Part shown: positions 17,416 to 26,624 of the stretch, piece after piece | Position numbering within the stretch: position 1 is the stretch's first letter | Layout of the letters: every line of letters starts with the position of its first letter | Assembly (NCBI GenBank): GCA_964636575.1 | Contig: CAZWSE010000007.1 | Span: 1-50,115, forward strand | Source of the DNA: CAZWSE01 sp964636575 | GTDB lineage: Bacteria; Pseudomonadota; Alphaproteobacteria; Rhodobacterales; Rhodobacteraceae | Direction: 5' to 3' | DNA length: 50,115 nt | Program-made: the position numbers and the translations under genes | The notes under the pieces: model-generated | The model's input: the letters and a program-made list of their open reading frames with translations, nothing else | Told to the model about the DNA's origin: nothing | Databases searched by the model: none

Positions 17416-18098
17416 AAGTCGCTCTGGCATTGACCGTGGCGGTGCTCACGGGTGCTTCGATCTGGACGACACATCCAAAGGCGGCAGATGATCCGCTGTT
17501 CGACCCTGATCTACCCCTGATTTCCCTGCAAGGACCGCTCACCCTGGCGTTGATCGGGACCAGTCTAACGGCAGATACGACATGGCCCGAAGACACAACT
17601 GCGCATTTGCAAAAGTGCTACCCTGACACCATCACCCTGCGCAGGCTGGCAAAAGGAGGGGAAACCTCTACTTGGGGGCTGGCCAATATATCAAAGCTGC
17701 TGGACGCTCCCCCCGATATCGCGCTGATCGAGTTCACCATAAACGATGCAGACATCAGGCGCAGGGTTTCAATGAATGACAGCGCAGACAACCACCGTGC
17801 GCTCATTGAGGCGCTGCGCGGAGCAAATCCAGACGTTCAGATCGTTCTGTTACGGCTGAACAGAGCCTACGGTCTACGGGCGATGCTGCGGCCACGACTT
17901 GCTGCCTATGAAACATCATTGGCCGACATCGCAAAAACAGAGCACGTCAGCTTGATTGATCTGAGACCCCTTTGGGCCAGCGCAGGACGGGGCGCATTGT
18001 ACGACGGGATCCATCCCGAAGCCTCGGCAATCGCGCAGATCACAACCCCTGCCCTTTCCAAAGAACTGGGCCGCAGACTGGGACAGGACTGCGACTAA
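17412..18098 (+). CDS. Secreted SGNH/GDSL-family hydrolase
   Basis: 228 residues from an overlapping GTG. Hydrophobic N-terminus (1-19) suggests export. SGNH blocks are visible: Ser51 in LIGTSLT, Gly in KGGET (82-83), Asn111 in FTINDADI, and Asp198/His201 in DGIHP. Such enzymes act as acetyl-esterases or acetyl-transferases on polysaccharides. Translational coupling to an acetyltransferase suggests that the pair sets the acetylation pattern of the polymer. Confidence 0.82.
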   Translation: MKVALALTVAVLTGASIWTTHPKAADDPLFDPDLPLISLQGPLTLALIGTSLTADTTWPEDTTAHLQKCYPDTITLRRLAKGGETSTWGLANISKLLDAPPDIALIEFTINDADIRRRVSMNDSADNHRALIEALRGANPDVQIVLLRLNRAYGLRAMLRPRLAAYETSLADIAKTEHVSLIDLRPLWASAGRGALYDGIHPEASAIAQITTPALSKELGRRLGQDCD

Positions 18099-18161
18099 AT
18101 TTTAGGCTTTGAGCATATTTCCTTTCGACAATCGGCCGAATCTGCGTAAACTGAGTCAATA

Positions 18162-18225
18162 TAGACGATCAGAATACCAATTTTTTAGACGACCTTTTAG
18201 ACGACCCACTTTTTTAATGACGACC
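18162..18225 (+). repeat. Direct repeats of a TAGACGACC-type motif upstream of a glycosyltransferase
   Basis: TTTTAGACGACC occurs twice in perfect tandem at 18183-18194 and 18195-18206. Variants ATAGACGATC (18161-18170) and AATGACGACC (18216-18225) flank them. They lie in the 200-base spacer before the gene at 18299. Repeats of this spacing are typical of cooperative regulator sites; slippage is the alternative. Confidence 0.6.
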
Positions 18226-18298
18226 TGAGACCGCGAATTTTTCTCGTTGGACCCTCAAAAAACATATTTGAAACAATACATTACCGGAGGTTTACTCC

Positions 18299-19534
18299 AT
18301 GCGCACTCCTCGTGTTGGAATCGTTATGACCGAATTCGGAATCCCCTCAGAAATCTGGGGATTGCGGCAGGCTGAAAGCTTCAAAGCTTTTGAACCTGTG
18401 TATTTTGCCCAAACACAACGGGACGGATACACCCTTCCAGACGATCGAGAGATGCATTTGTTTGGTGCGGCCTCTATGGGTCCTTTCCAGCGCGCAGCCC
18501 GCAAGATCGGGCTGGCAGCAGGTGGATTACCTCCTGCATCGGTTCTCAAATCCATGCGCCGCAAACTCCTTGGGGCCAACCTTGATATGGTCTTGTGTCA
18601 TTTTGCATGGAACGCAGTGGCGGTCGCGGCCGCTATCGGAGATGCCTTGCCTATCGTGTGCCACGTCCATGGGCGTGATGTGACGGCCAACCTTCGTTTC
18701 CCCTCAAATGCCCGTGCTTTGCAACAGGCCCTGCCGAAGTTTGCCAAAGTCATCGCGGTCGGCAGTCACCAACAGAACACCCTGAAAGAACTCTGGTCCT
18801 CTGCACGGGCAGATCTTATCCCCTGTGGCGCGCCCTTCGACACCTTTGGCAACGCCCCCCTGCCCCGTCGTTCAGACACCGATCCAGTAACCTTTGTCAC
18901 CGTTGGACGGCTGTCTGAAGAAAAAGGGATGTTCGAAAACCTGCGTGCCTTTGAAGAGATTCTGGCGCAGGGTGTCGATGCACAACTGGTTTGCATCGGG
19001 GATGGTCCTTTGATGGAGCCCTTGCAACAGGCTCTGGCACATAGCCCTGCGGCCGGTCGGGTTTCATTGCTGGGACGCCAGACCCCGGACCAGATCGCCC
19101 GACATCTGTCCAAGGCGCATGTGTTCTTGCAGCATTCCTGTCCTGCCAACGGATCCGTGGAAGGCTTTGGCGTAGCACTGACCGAAGCTGGCGCCGCCGG
19201 CTTGCCGCTCATCAGCACCAACCTTGGTGGCATCCCCGATCAGGTCCACACTGGTGAAAATGGATTTCTGGTGGAGCCAGGCGATGTAAATGCCCAAGCC
19301 GAGGCCATGATCACACTGGCCACGGATGAGCCGTTGCGTCGCCGCATGGGTGTCACCGCCCGCGCGATTGCCAAAAGCTATGACAGTGCCCTTCAGGCTT
19401 CCAAGCTAGAGGCGGTTTTGCATGGCGTGATCGAGACCCCAAGCACACGGCCTGTCTCCAGACCCGTTCTGGTTCCCGCAGGGGCGCCTCAGCTCAGCAG
19501 TGCACGCGCACGGGTGTACAACGCCCCAAGCTGA
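18299..19534 (+). CDS. Glycosyltransferase, GT4 family
   Basis: 411 residues, preceded by GGAGG eight bases before the ATG. GT-B fold: C-terminal nucleotide-sugar domain with VGRLSEEKGMFENL (about 202-215) and the EX7E motif E288-E296 in SVEGFGVALTEAGAAGLP. N-terminal domain has CHVHGRDV. It adds one sugar of the repeat unit; donor and linkage cannot be predicted. It has its own promoter region with direct repeats, and its last 46 bases overlap the convergent GT2 gene. Confidence 0.88.
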   Translation: MRTPRVGIVMTEFGIPSEIWGLRQAESFKAFEPVYFAQTQRDGYTLPDDREMHLFGAASMGPFQRAARKIGLAAGGLPPASVLKSMRRKLLGANLDMVLCHFAWNAVAVAAAIGDALPIVCHVHGRDVTANLRFPSNARALQQALPKFAKVIAVGSHQQNTLKELWSSARADLIPCGAPFDTFGNAPLPRRSDTDPVTFVTVGRLSEEKGMFENLRAFEEILAQGVDAQLVCIGDGPLMEPLQQALAHSPAAGRVSLLGRQTPDQIARHLSKAHVFLQHSCPANGSVEGFGVALTEAGAAGLPLISTNLGGIPDQVHTGENGFLVEPGDVNAQAEAMITLATDEPLRRRMGVTARAIAKSYDSALQASKLEAVLHGVIETPSTRPVSRPVLVPAGAPQLSSARARVYNAPS

Positions 19535-20373
19535 TACTTCAGCGTGCCCGGCGCAATCCGCCGGGCCGCGACAGCATGGGATACGGCCTCTTTGTATTGA
19601 CCGAACTGGCGATGCGCGCCGGCAATCCGGTGATGGTGTCGCGCCAATGCTGATGGGTATTGCGCCATCAAATCATGGTGTTTTTCCAGCACATACTCTT
19701 GCGCTGCCAAGCGTCGCTTCGTGGACTTAGTGATCGAATTGCCGGACATGAACTGATCGACCAGTGGCGTGTCCACATAGGCGACGTCTCCCAACGGGGC
19801 GATGCGCAGCATCAGCTCCCAGTCCACAAGGGCGGTCAGGGTTTCATCAAACCCGCCCACCTGCATGTAGATATCACGACGGATGATCACTGTCTGGGTC
19901 GAGATGAAACTGGTTTGGGTCAGTCCAGGCAGGATGTTGCCTGACAGGTGGGTGTCTGTGGATTTGGGAACATGTCCCACCACGGTCTCGCCCTCTTTGA
20001 TTTCCATAGCGCAATAGACCGCAACTGGGTCCCCCGATTGGACCGCCTCCATCTGGGCACGCAGCTTGCCAGGCCGCCACAGATCATCACTGTCCTGAAA
20101 GGCAATCCAAGGGGCTTGCGATTGGTCAACGCCGGTGTTGCGTGCGCCGCTAACACCCTTGGTGCGGGCATTCAGAACCACGCTGAAATTAGAGGCATCA
20201 ATCGTTTGTAGAACGGCCAGCGTGTCATCTGTCGAATGGTCATCTACGGCAATGACATCAAAGGACGGATAGTCCTGATCCAGCACCGATTGGATGGCAG
20301 GGCGGGCCTCTTCGGCACGATTATAGCACGGCACGATAACCGTGACGTGGGGCAGCGACTTTGAAGTGTTCAT
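19489..20373 (-). CDS. Glycosyltransferase, GT2 family
   Basis: 294 residues, GT-A fold: VTVIVPCYNRAEEARPAI at the start, DDHSTDD (about 43-49) for nucleotide binding, and the metal-binding QDSDDLW. Coupled by a four-base overlap (ATGA) to the polymerase gene upstream, so the two are one operon. It transfers one sugar on the cytoplasmic side. The 46-base 3' overlap with the opposing GT4 gene is unusual but both frames are intact. Confidence 0.88.
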   Translation of the reverse strand: MNTSKSLPHVTVIVPCYNRAEEARPAIQSVLDQDYPSFDVIAVDDHSTDDTLAVLQTIDASNFSVVLNARTKGVSGARNTGVDQSQAPWIAFQDSDDLWRPGKLRAQMEAVQSGDPVAVYCAMEIKEGETVVGHVPKSTDTHLSGNILPGLTQTSFISTQTVIIRRDIYMQVGGFDETLTALVDWELMLRIAPLGDVAYVDTPLVDQFMSGNSITKSTKRRLAAQEYVLEKHHDLMAQYPSALARHHHRIAGAHRQFGQYKEAVSHAVAARRIAPGTLKYQLGALYTRARALLS

Positions 20374-21755
20374 ATGCGGGCCTGACGGACATGCGCGGGG
20401 GTGTCGCGCTCTTTCTTGGGGAAACGGGTATAACGGCTTTGGGTGGTCGGCTCTGAATCGGCAGAGGTCCCGTCGTCTTCTGTTGGTTCACGGGTGATGG
20501 AATCGTTGGTGTAAAACCACGCCCCCGCGCCAAGGTAGAACATCACAAACACGCCCAGCGATCCCCAGACGTGCACAGTGATCATTGTAAAACACATCGC
20601 CGCCAAAGTGATCCCGTAGCCGGTGCGCATATCGCGGGCCAAAGGGTCCACGATGGGCGCACGCATCATCTTCACGAAATGCGCCAGAAACGCCGCCACC
20701 AGCAGCCCTGCGCCCACAAACCCGTAGCGCATGGCCGTCAGCAGCCAGAAGTTATCAACCGAAGGGGTCAGCCAGTGCGGACGGACCCAATCATTAAACC
20801 CGATGCCAAAGATTGGGTTTGCATAGACGTTCTGAATACCAAAACGGTTGATAAATATCCGTGACCAACCCGTGCCAGAATTGAACGTCAACGTTTCAAT
20901 CAAAATGGTGATAGGGGTCCGGTTGGACAGGCTGTCGAGAGTAATATAGCCAACAATCCCAAGAACGATAAACAGTTTCCAGGCTCTTTTGGTCATCTTG
21001 TCCCAAATGATGAGCATCGCCTGCAACGCACAGGCCAAAAGCGGAGCCGAGGACAGCGACATGAAGGTCATGCCTACAGCAAAACTGATCAGAATGATCC
21101 GCCACATCATGCCGCTTTTGAGACTGTAGTAGACATTCGCAATGGCGACCGAACAAAATAGCCCATACAGGATTGGGTGTTCAAACACCGCATAAACCCG
21201 TTCCATGCCCATCCGCCCATAAGCACTGCGGCCACGGCGGATCGTATCAAAGACCTTGCCCAAAATTTCAGGGATAATCAGCCGTCCGGTGATCAGTTCA
21301 ACAGCCGCAAAGGGCAGCAAGAACAGCATAACCCCCAAAAGCAGCTTAATCATGCGTTTGTAAGCCGCAGGATCCCGGATCAGGATGCGCCCCAGAAAAT
21401 AGCCGCCCACCAGTTCGACCATGGTGATACCGGCAAAGGGAATGCGCTCCGCCCCATGCACCACCGCCAATGCAATAATAATCCACACCGAATGGGCCAT
21501 CATCAGAATGTCGACAACGGTCATCCTGCCCGCCTGCCCTCTTACGATCCGGATCATATAAGGGACAAACAGAACCAGCAGCATCACCCGCAGGGGGCTA
21601 AGCCGCAGGCCAGCGGCTTCAATCGAGATCGGCAGGATGGAGACAACAAAATAGACCAGCAACAAGGTTCCGCCAGCCGCAACAGCAACATTTTCAGCGG
21701 CCGAGCGGCCCGTGCCTGTGTTCAGCGCCGTCCTGTTTGCATCGATGGTTGTCAT
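20370..21755 (-). CDS. O-antigen-ligase/Wzy-like polysaccharide polymerase
   Basis: About 461 residues with ten or more membrane helices and a large periplasmic loop (around TLTFNSGTGWSRIFINRFG ... GFNDWVRPHWLTPSVDNFWL), the layout of the O-antigen ligase/polymerase superfamily. It completes the Wzx/Wzy set (flippase 15312, Wzz-like 12449). The ATG at 21755 is preferred; a TTG ten codons earlier is possible. The charged C-terminus (TQSRYTRFPKKERDT) is cytoplasmic. Confidence 0.85.
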   Translation of the reverse strand: MTTIDANRTALNTGTGRSAAENVAVAAGGTLLLVYFVVSILPISIEAAGLRLSPLRVMLLVLFVPYMIRIVRGQAGRMTVVDILMMAHSVWIIIALAVVHGAERIPFAGITMVELVGGYFLGRILIRDPAAYKRMIKLLLGVMLFLLPFAAVELITGRLIIPEILGKVFDTIRRGRSAYGRMGMERVYAVFEHPILYGLFCSVAIANVYYSLKSGMMWRIILISFAVGMTFMSLSSAPLLACALQAMLIIWDKMTKRAWKLFIVLGIVGYITLDSLSNRTPITILIETLTFNSGTGWSRIFINRFGIQNVYANPIFGIGFNDWVRPHWLTPSVDNFWLLTAMRYGFVGAGLLVAAFLAHFVKMMRAPIVDPLARDMRTGYGITLAAMCFTMITVHVWGSLGVFVMFYLGAGAWFYTNDSITREPTEDDGTSADSEPTTQSRYTRFPKKERDTPAHVRQARI

Positions 21756-21800
21756 TCGGGTTACCGGCTCCGCACTATGAACCAAAACTGAGGTCCAAAA

Positions 21801-21864
21801 ACATAAAAAGGGCCCTGCAACAGACCCGTTCCCCCTAGGAAAACAGATACCAGTGCAGGGCCCT
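21801..21864 (-). terminator. Terminator after the 1476-residue protein gene
   Basis: Arms AGGGCCCTGCA (21809-21819) and TGCAGGGCCCT (21854-21864) pair perfectly over 11 bp with a 34-base loop. Read on the minus strand it is followed by TTTTTATGTTTTTGG. It isolates the big secreted-protein gene from the polymerase downstream. Confidence 0.8.
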
Positions 21865-21969
21865 CAAAACAAGATGGCAGCGCGGGATTGGCCGGAATTC
21901 GTGCCTTGCCTGCCGCAATCGGGCGCGGCGACGTTTCCGGGCGGGCAACAAAGGCAGCGTCCAGCGCCC

Positions 21970-24900
21970 CTAGACGGGGGGCAGCACAACAATCAGCATT
22001 TCTTCGGCGCCCTCTGCTCCGACCACAACAGTACCGCCTGTGGAAGCAACCCCGGAAGCCACCGCCTGATAGCGATCGGCACCTTCATAAGACAGGCTAT
22101 GAGCACCGTCCTCGGCCACGCTTGACCATATGATATCCGCGCCGTCTCTGTTTTGCGCAAAAACGACAATCGCAGACCCCGCAGGCACGCCGTTCAATGT
22201 GGCGGAGCCATTGGCGCCGGTTGCTGTTGTGGCGCCTGCCGTGGTGAAGCCGTTGATCTTGTAAACCGGCAGATAGGACATCAATTTGCGGTTTGTTGAT
22301 TTGGCATAGAGATCACGGCCCGCACCGGTATCGGTATGCACAAAGGCCTGTACCCGCATTTCATTGCCACCGGGCGTGGAGTTAGTCATGGCAATCTCAA
22401 GGGTTTCCCCAATGGCCGTGCCACCTACATTGCGGACCTCGACCTGATCGAAATATTTATCAATGGCCGCAAGACCGGCAATCTGAAAGGCACCGATCAG
22501 GTATTTGGACCCCGCCGCAGGGGCCGTCCCGTTCTCAAGCACAGCGCCCGCAGACAGACGTTCGCGCTTATAGCCTTCAGCCGCACCGGCAACGGTGGTG
22601 TCGGCCTCAAGGTGTTCACTGATCAAGGACAACGCAGATTGAACAGGCGCCGCACCGGCCTGGGTGACCACAGGAATGATCGGCACATTGGGACCGGTCA
22701 ATTCCCAGACCCCGTTGGGGGCAATCCCCATGACGGGCAGACCGCGCCCCGTGACATCTTCTGCAAAGCTCTCATACAGCTGACCATCGACAATGCCGGT
22801 CTCTAAGGCGCGCCACTCGGTCAAGGTTTGACCCGAACCAGACAGATCCGAATTCAATGGCCCATTGGCATAGGCTTGCACCTTCAAGAAGTTAGCGGCA
22901 GGGAAGGTTTGGCCACCCGTGCGCACCAATTCGACATCCGTGCCATTGGCCGCAATGCGCGCCGTAAATCCGTCGGTGGTAAGACCTGTGCCATAATCCA
23001 CCGCAAAGATCCGCAGATCATTCGGGTTCGGCGAAGACAGGGTTCCGCCATTGGGCAAGACAGGGGTCAGTGTGATCAATGTTGCATCAGCACTTAGCGT
23101 TGCGGTGGTCGGAAAGTGCGGATGGGCAGGGGCCGGCAGGCCCAAAGCCTCAGCCGCAACCAATGCCATCCGCGCGCCTTTGACCATATTGCCGGGGCCT
23201 GCCGGCAAAGGGTGCGGGCCACCGAAATCCTCGGTTTCGTAGTCAGGAACCACAAAGCCCACGGGGTAGCCCAACACATTGGCGCGGGCGACCTTGTCAA
23301 AGGCATGACCTGCGTCATTGAACACCTTTGAATGGCGGGTCGCAGGCTGGACGGCGTAAACGTATCCAGGCTGCAAAACATCAGGCAAAGCATGGTCAAG
23401 ATCAAAGCCGTGATTGTCCAACCCATTGAGCAAATCAAGATCCTGATCACCGTTCAAAGGGCTCGCATTGGCCGTGTTCCAGTTCTCAAGAACAACACTG
23501 ACATCACCGCCGTATTTATCAGTTTTGTTTGTGAAATCCGACCATAGGCGCTTGTTTTCACCATCATCGAGCATTTCCAAAATTCCCGTGCCATTGACGC
23601 TTTCGCGCAGGATCTGAACAGGGGTGTCAGGATCATAGGCACGGAACTGGTCAACAAAGGCCCGCACCGCGTCAGATCCGGGCGTGGCAGGCTCAAGCAC
23701 AAATATCTGTTCGGCTTCTGAATACTGGCCTCCCACGTTGTGCTCTTGCCAACTGTGGTAAGAGGCCGTGCCGGTGACACGGGCGGTCAGTGGGAACACT
23801 CCGTGATCGCCTTTGGCCGCAATCGACATCTGGGATTGCCCAAGCCACAGGAACTTGTAGCCCACCGCAAACTTTTGGGCGATGGTTTCAACCGCTGATG
23901 GGTTGTTTACGGGTCGCGCATCGGCCGCCCACCATCCGTCCGCACGAGGCAGGTTAAGCACCCCGTCCCATGTCCCGTTCTCGGAGATCGCAACAGGGGT
24001 CCAGTCCTGCACGGTCCCTCCGGATTGGCGTCGAATACGGATTTCGATTTCGTCAATGCCTGTGGCCGCTCCTTTGAACCGCACAGGAGCTGTGTTTGCC
24101 CCCGGCACCAAACCGATCACAATGCCGTCCACCATCGATGTGGCCTGCGCCTGCGGGGTCAGGGCCGTATCAAAGGTCAAGGTGACATTGGGATCGGGGG
24201 TGAACCCTCCCCCACTGTTGCCGCCACCTGAGTTCAAGCCGGACCAGTGCTGGTTATAGAACGCGGGAGAGATAGAATAATTGGCACCGTCCGCCGCCAC
24301 ATAAGGGCCGGTAACGGGTGGGTAGTCGTTATACGTGGTCGGCTCACCAGTAAGTCCCGCTCGGGTCAGATAGCCCTCTACGGCCCCCATATTGGCAGGT
24401 GCAATGCCCATCGAGCGCAGGGCCATCACAGACCCCCACCGTTGCAAATCACGGTACTGGTTGCTGGCCGTCGGCGAATAGCTATGAGCACGGACAGGTC
24501 CGCGCAGGGTCCAATCATAAAGCCCCTCGGCAATCCAGGCCTCAGGAATTTCAATGCGCACCACATCACCTGCCGCAAAGGGCGACACGACATCCACAGG
24601 CATATCATAGGTGCCGGTTTTGGGATTAGAGGCGCCCATTGAGGTATCAACCGTTACCAGTACGGACACTCCGTCCGAGACACGCACAATCCGCGCACCG
24701 GCAGGCACTTTGGTTTGATACCAATCAGGACCGTTCACATGGCTCTCATAGTCAAACCGAACGGCGGGGCCACCCGGCTGGGTCCCCAAGGTGCGGTAAC
24801 GGGTGATCGCAGGGCCAACAGGGTCGGCCATCAGGGTGCGCCATGCCGCATCGACCTCAAAGGCCTGCGCCCAGTTGCCAGGGGCAATGTCCATCACCAA

Positions 24901-26400
24901 GGGCAGATCCGCACTGCGACCGGTGACCGCCAGCGCCAAAGCAACAGGGCCCTGGTGGAACTGGTGATGACCACCATCAGGGCCGTTGCTGGCCGAGGCA
25001 GGGCCATAGATCATCGGATCCCCCCATTCGATGCCATGCTGGACCAGACGGCGCAGCACAGCCTTGGTCTCGGCCTCGGAATAGACATCCGTAACCAACG
25101 CCAGCATGGCGGTTTCGATGGTGCTGGCCGTATAGCGACCATAGTTAGTCAGACCACCACCAAATCCGAAGGGAGAGGCGTTTTCATAGCCCATCCCGCT
25201 CGCAGCCGAGATCTGGGCATAAAGCGGATAAAACTGATCAAGACTTTGCATCAAGACAGCAAAGGGGGGGAAGGCATGACCAGAGGCGCTGTGGCGGGTC
25301 AGACCGGCATAGAAGGCATCAATGTCAGCCGAATGCCACGCGGGGCCCGTATAACCCTCCCACTGGACAGATGGAGCAAGATAAGCGCCAACAGGCGGAG
25401 CCGAGGCCACCACATGCAAAGCGGCGATCTCATCAAAGGCACCCTTGCGGTTCTCATGAGGGGTGCGGGCAACGGTCTTGACCAAAACATCGCCTGCAGT
25501 GACAGACAACGGAAAGCCGGCGCTCAAGGCAGGGTCATAGGTAGTCCAGCGACCGTCATACCCCTGCTCAGGGTTAGAAGAACTGGTCCGAACAGGGTTC
25601 TTCATCAAACCATTGATCACAGCGCCCTCAAACAGGCTCTGAACGGGGGTGACGTTCGTCAAAGTGGCAATTCCACTCGGAACAACCACAAAAGGCTTAC
25701 CAGCAGCATCGACACCGGTCTCATACTCACCGCTCAAGGTGAAGGTGACAGCGCCCATGTTCACCACTGTGGTACCCGAAGAAACTGTGGCGGCAACAGG
25801 CATCGACAGAACACTGCCAGAGGGGGACGTGGCACGGACTTGCCAGATCATCTCACCTTTGGGTCCGCCCAGAGGGGCCGTATAAGACATGCCATCAGGG
25901 GTCAGATCGATGTCAGCCGTCACATCCACACCCGCGATGGTCAGAACAGCACTCAGCAGGGCTGTTTGAGGGGTCGCTGTGCCATAAGTCAGGGCAAAAA
26001 CGGTGCCTGCAACACCACTGGCTGGAGTCAACGTTGGGGAAGTCACAAACTCGGGGACCTGCCCGACAGGAGGTTCCACAACGGGCCCGGCCACAAAGCT
26101 GGAAATGGATTTAGAAATACTAATCTGCATATGCTGCGCCTTCGGTCGCCCTGTCTCTGACAGGAACGAAGGCTGTGCAGACACGGCCACCGCAGCAAAG
26201 TCCGCTGCCCCGCTGGGCACGCGGGACGCATCTGGACTGCGCTCTGTCACAAAAGGCAAACCTGCGGCAGAGGGGTAAAGATACCCCGAGGCCAGCGCGC
26301 CCAAAGGCAGGCTGATCAGCAACACTGCATAAAACCACAACGCAAGTGCCATGGACCATTGGCGGCCAAATAAGGCCCCACTTTTTAAGTAAGTCTTCAT
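21970..26400 (-). CDS. 1476-residue multidomain exported protein with putative SGNH esterase domain
   Basis: The largest complete gene here. Signal or anchor helix at about 16-38; an Ig-like domain near 115-215; a middle region (about 340-560) with helical-repeat character and GGHHQFHQGPVALAL near 475, reminiscent of alpha/alpha-barrel polysaccharide-acting enzymes; then FLWLGQSQM with Ser856 and DFGGPHP with Asp1058/His1063, which fit a sialate-acetylesterase-like SGNH domain; C-terminal beta-sandwich segments follow. No VPLPA, RTX or other sorting tail. Likely acts on the exopolysaccharide (deacetylation, perhaps cleavage), but this is inferred from fragments of motif. The frame is open throughout and has its own terminator. 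I do not recognise the full-length architecture. Confidence 0.72.
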   Translation of the reverse strand: MKTYLKSGALFGRQWSMALALWFYAVLLISLPLGALASGYLYPSAAGLPFVTERSPDASRVPSGAADFAAVAVSAQPSFLSETGRPKAQHMQISISKSISSFVAGPVVEPPVGQVPEFVTSPTLTPASGVAGTVFALTYGTATPQTALLSAVLTIAGVDVTADIDLTPDGMSYTAPLGGPKGEMIWQVRATSPSGSVLSMPVAATVSSGTTVVNMGAVTFTLSGEYETGVDAAGKPFVVVPSGIATLTNVTPVQSLFEGAVINGLMKNPVRTSSSNPEQGYDGRWTTYDPALSAGFPLSVTAGDVLVKTVARTPHENRKGAFDEIAALHVVASAPPVGAYLAPSVQWEGYTGPAWHSADIDAFYAGLTRHSASGHAFPPFAVLMQSLDQFYPLYAQISAASGMGYENASPFGFGGGLTNYGRYTASTIETAMLALVTDVYSEAETKAVLRRLVQHGIEWGDPMIYGPASASNGPDGGHHQFHQGPVALALAVTGRSADLPLVMDIAPGNWAQAFEVDAAWRTLMADPVGPAITRYRTLGTQPGGPAVRFDYESHVNGPDWYQTKVPAGARIVRVSDGVSVLVTVDTSMGASNPKTGTYDMPVDVVSPFAAGDVVRIEIPEAWIAEGLYDWTLRGPVRAHSYSPTASNQYRDLQRWGSVMALRSMGIAPANMGAVEGYLTRAGLTGEPTTYNDYPPVTGPYVAADGANYSISPAFYNQHWSGLNSGGGNSGGGFTPDPNVTLTFDTALTPQAQATSMVDGIVIGLVPGANTAPVRFKGAATGIDEIEIRIRRQSGGTVQDWTPVAISENGTWDGVLNLPRADGWWAADARPVNNPSAVETIAQKFAVGYKFLWLGQSQMSIAAKGDHGVFPLTARVTGTASYHSWQEHNVGGQYSEAEQIFVLEPATPGSDAVRAFVDQFRAYDPDTPVQILRESVNGTGILEMLDDGENKRLWSDFTNKTDKYGGDVSVVLENWNTANASPLNGDQDLDLLNGLDNHGFDLDHALPDVLQPGYVYAVQPATRHSKVFNDAGHAFDKVARANVLGYPVGFVVPDYETEDFGGPHPLPAGPGNMVKGARMALVAAEALGLPAPAHPHFPTTATLSADATLITLTPVLPNGGTLSSPNPNDLRIFAVDYGTGLTTDGFTARIAANGTDVELVRTGGQTFPAANFLKVQAYANGPLNSDLSGSGQTLTEWRALETGIVDGQLYESFAEDVTGRGLPVMGIAPNGVWELTGPNVPIIPVVTQAGAAPVQSALSLISEHLEADTTVAGAAEGYKRERLSAGAVLENGTAPAAGSKYLIGAFQIAGLAAIDKYFDQVEVRNVGGTAIGETLEIAMTNSTPGGNEMRVQAFVHTDTGAGRDLYAKSTNRKLMSYLPVYKINGFTTAGATTATGANGSATLNGVPAGSAIVVFAQNRDGADIIWSSVAEDGAHSLSYEGADRYQAVASGVASTGGTVVVGAEGAEEMLIVVLPPV

Positions 26401-26624
26401 AAAATTATCACCTATCAGCGGATTTCTGCCTGCTTTCGGCTGCTCAAGTACTCTGGCCGAAAAATGGCTCCGTTGTCACCACGCTTCAAACAGAATTTTG
26501 CCTCGATTGTTTCGCACAGTGTGTCTTCCCTCAGGGTTTGCCACGGGTTCTGCTCATATCCCAAGGCTGGCGCAACACAACGCTTAAACAGACCCTAACA
26601 CTGCTAAACTCATGGATCTGCTCG
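26401..26624. promoter_or_regulatory. Divergent promoter region of the two giant exported proteins
   Basis: 224 bases separate the start of the 1476-residue protein (minus) from the chosen ATG of the beta-helix protein (plus). Both promoters must lie here unless transcription enters from outside, so the two genes may be co-regulated. I see no clear sigma-70 pair or operator. Confidence 0.45.

Noticed and set aside
24715..26160. 481-codon open frame on the plus strand
   Set aside because: It lies wholly antisense to the 1476-residue protein, has a composition rich in Arg, Gly and His typical of a shadow frame in GC-rich DNA, and shows no recognisable domain.
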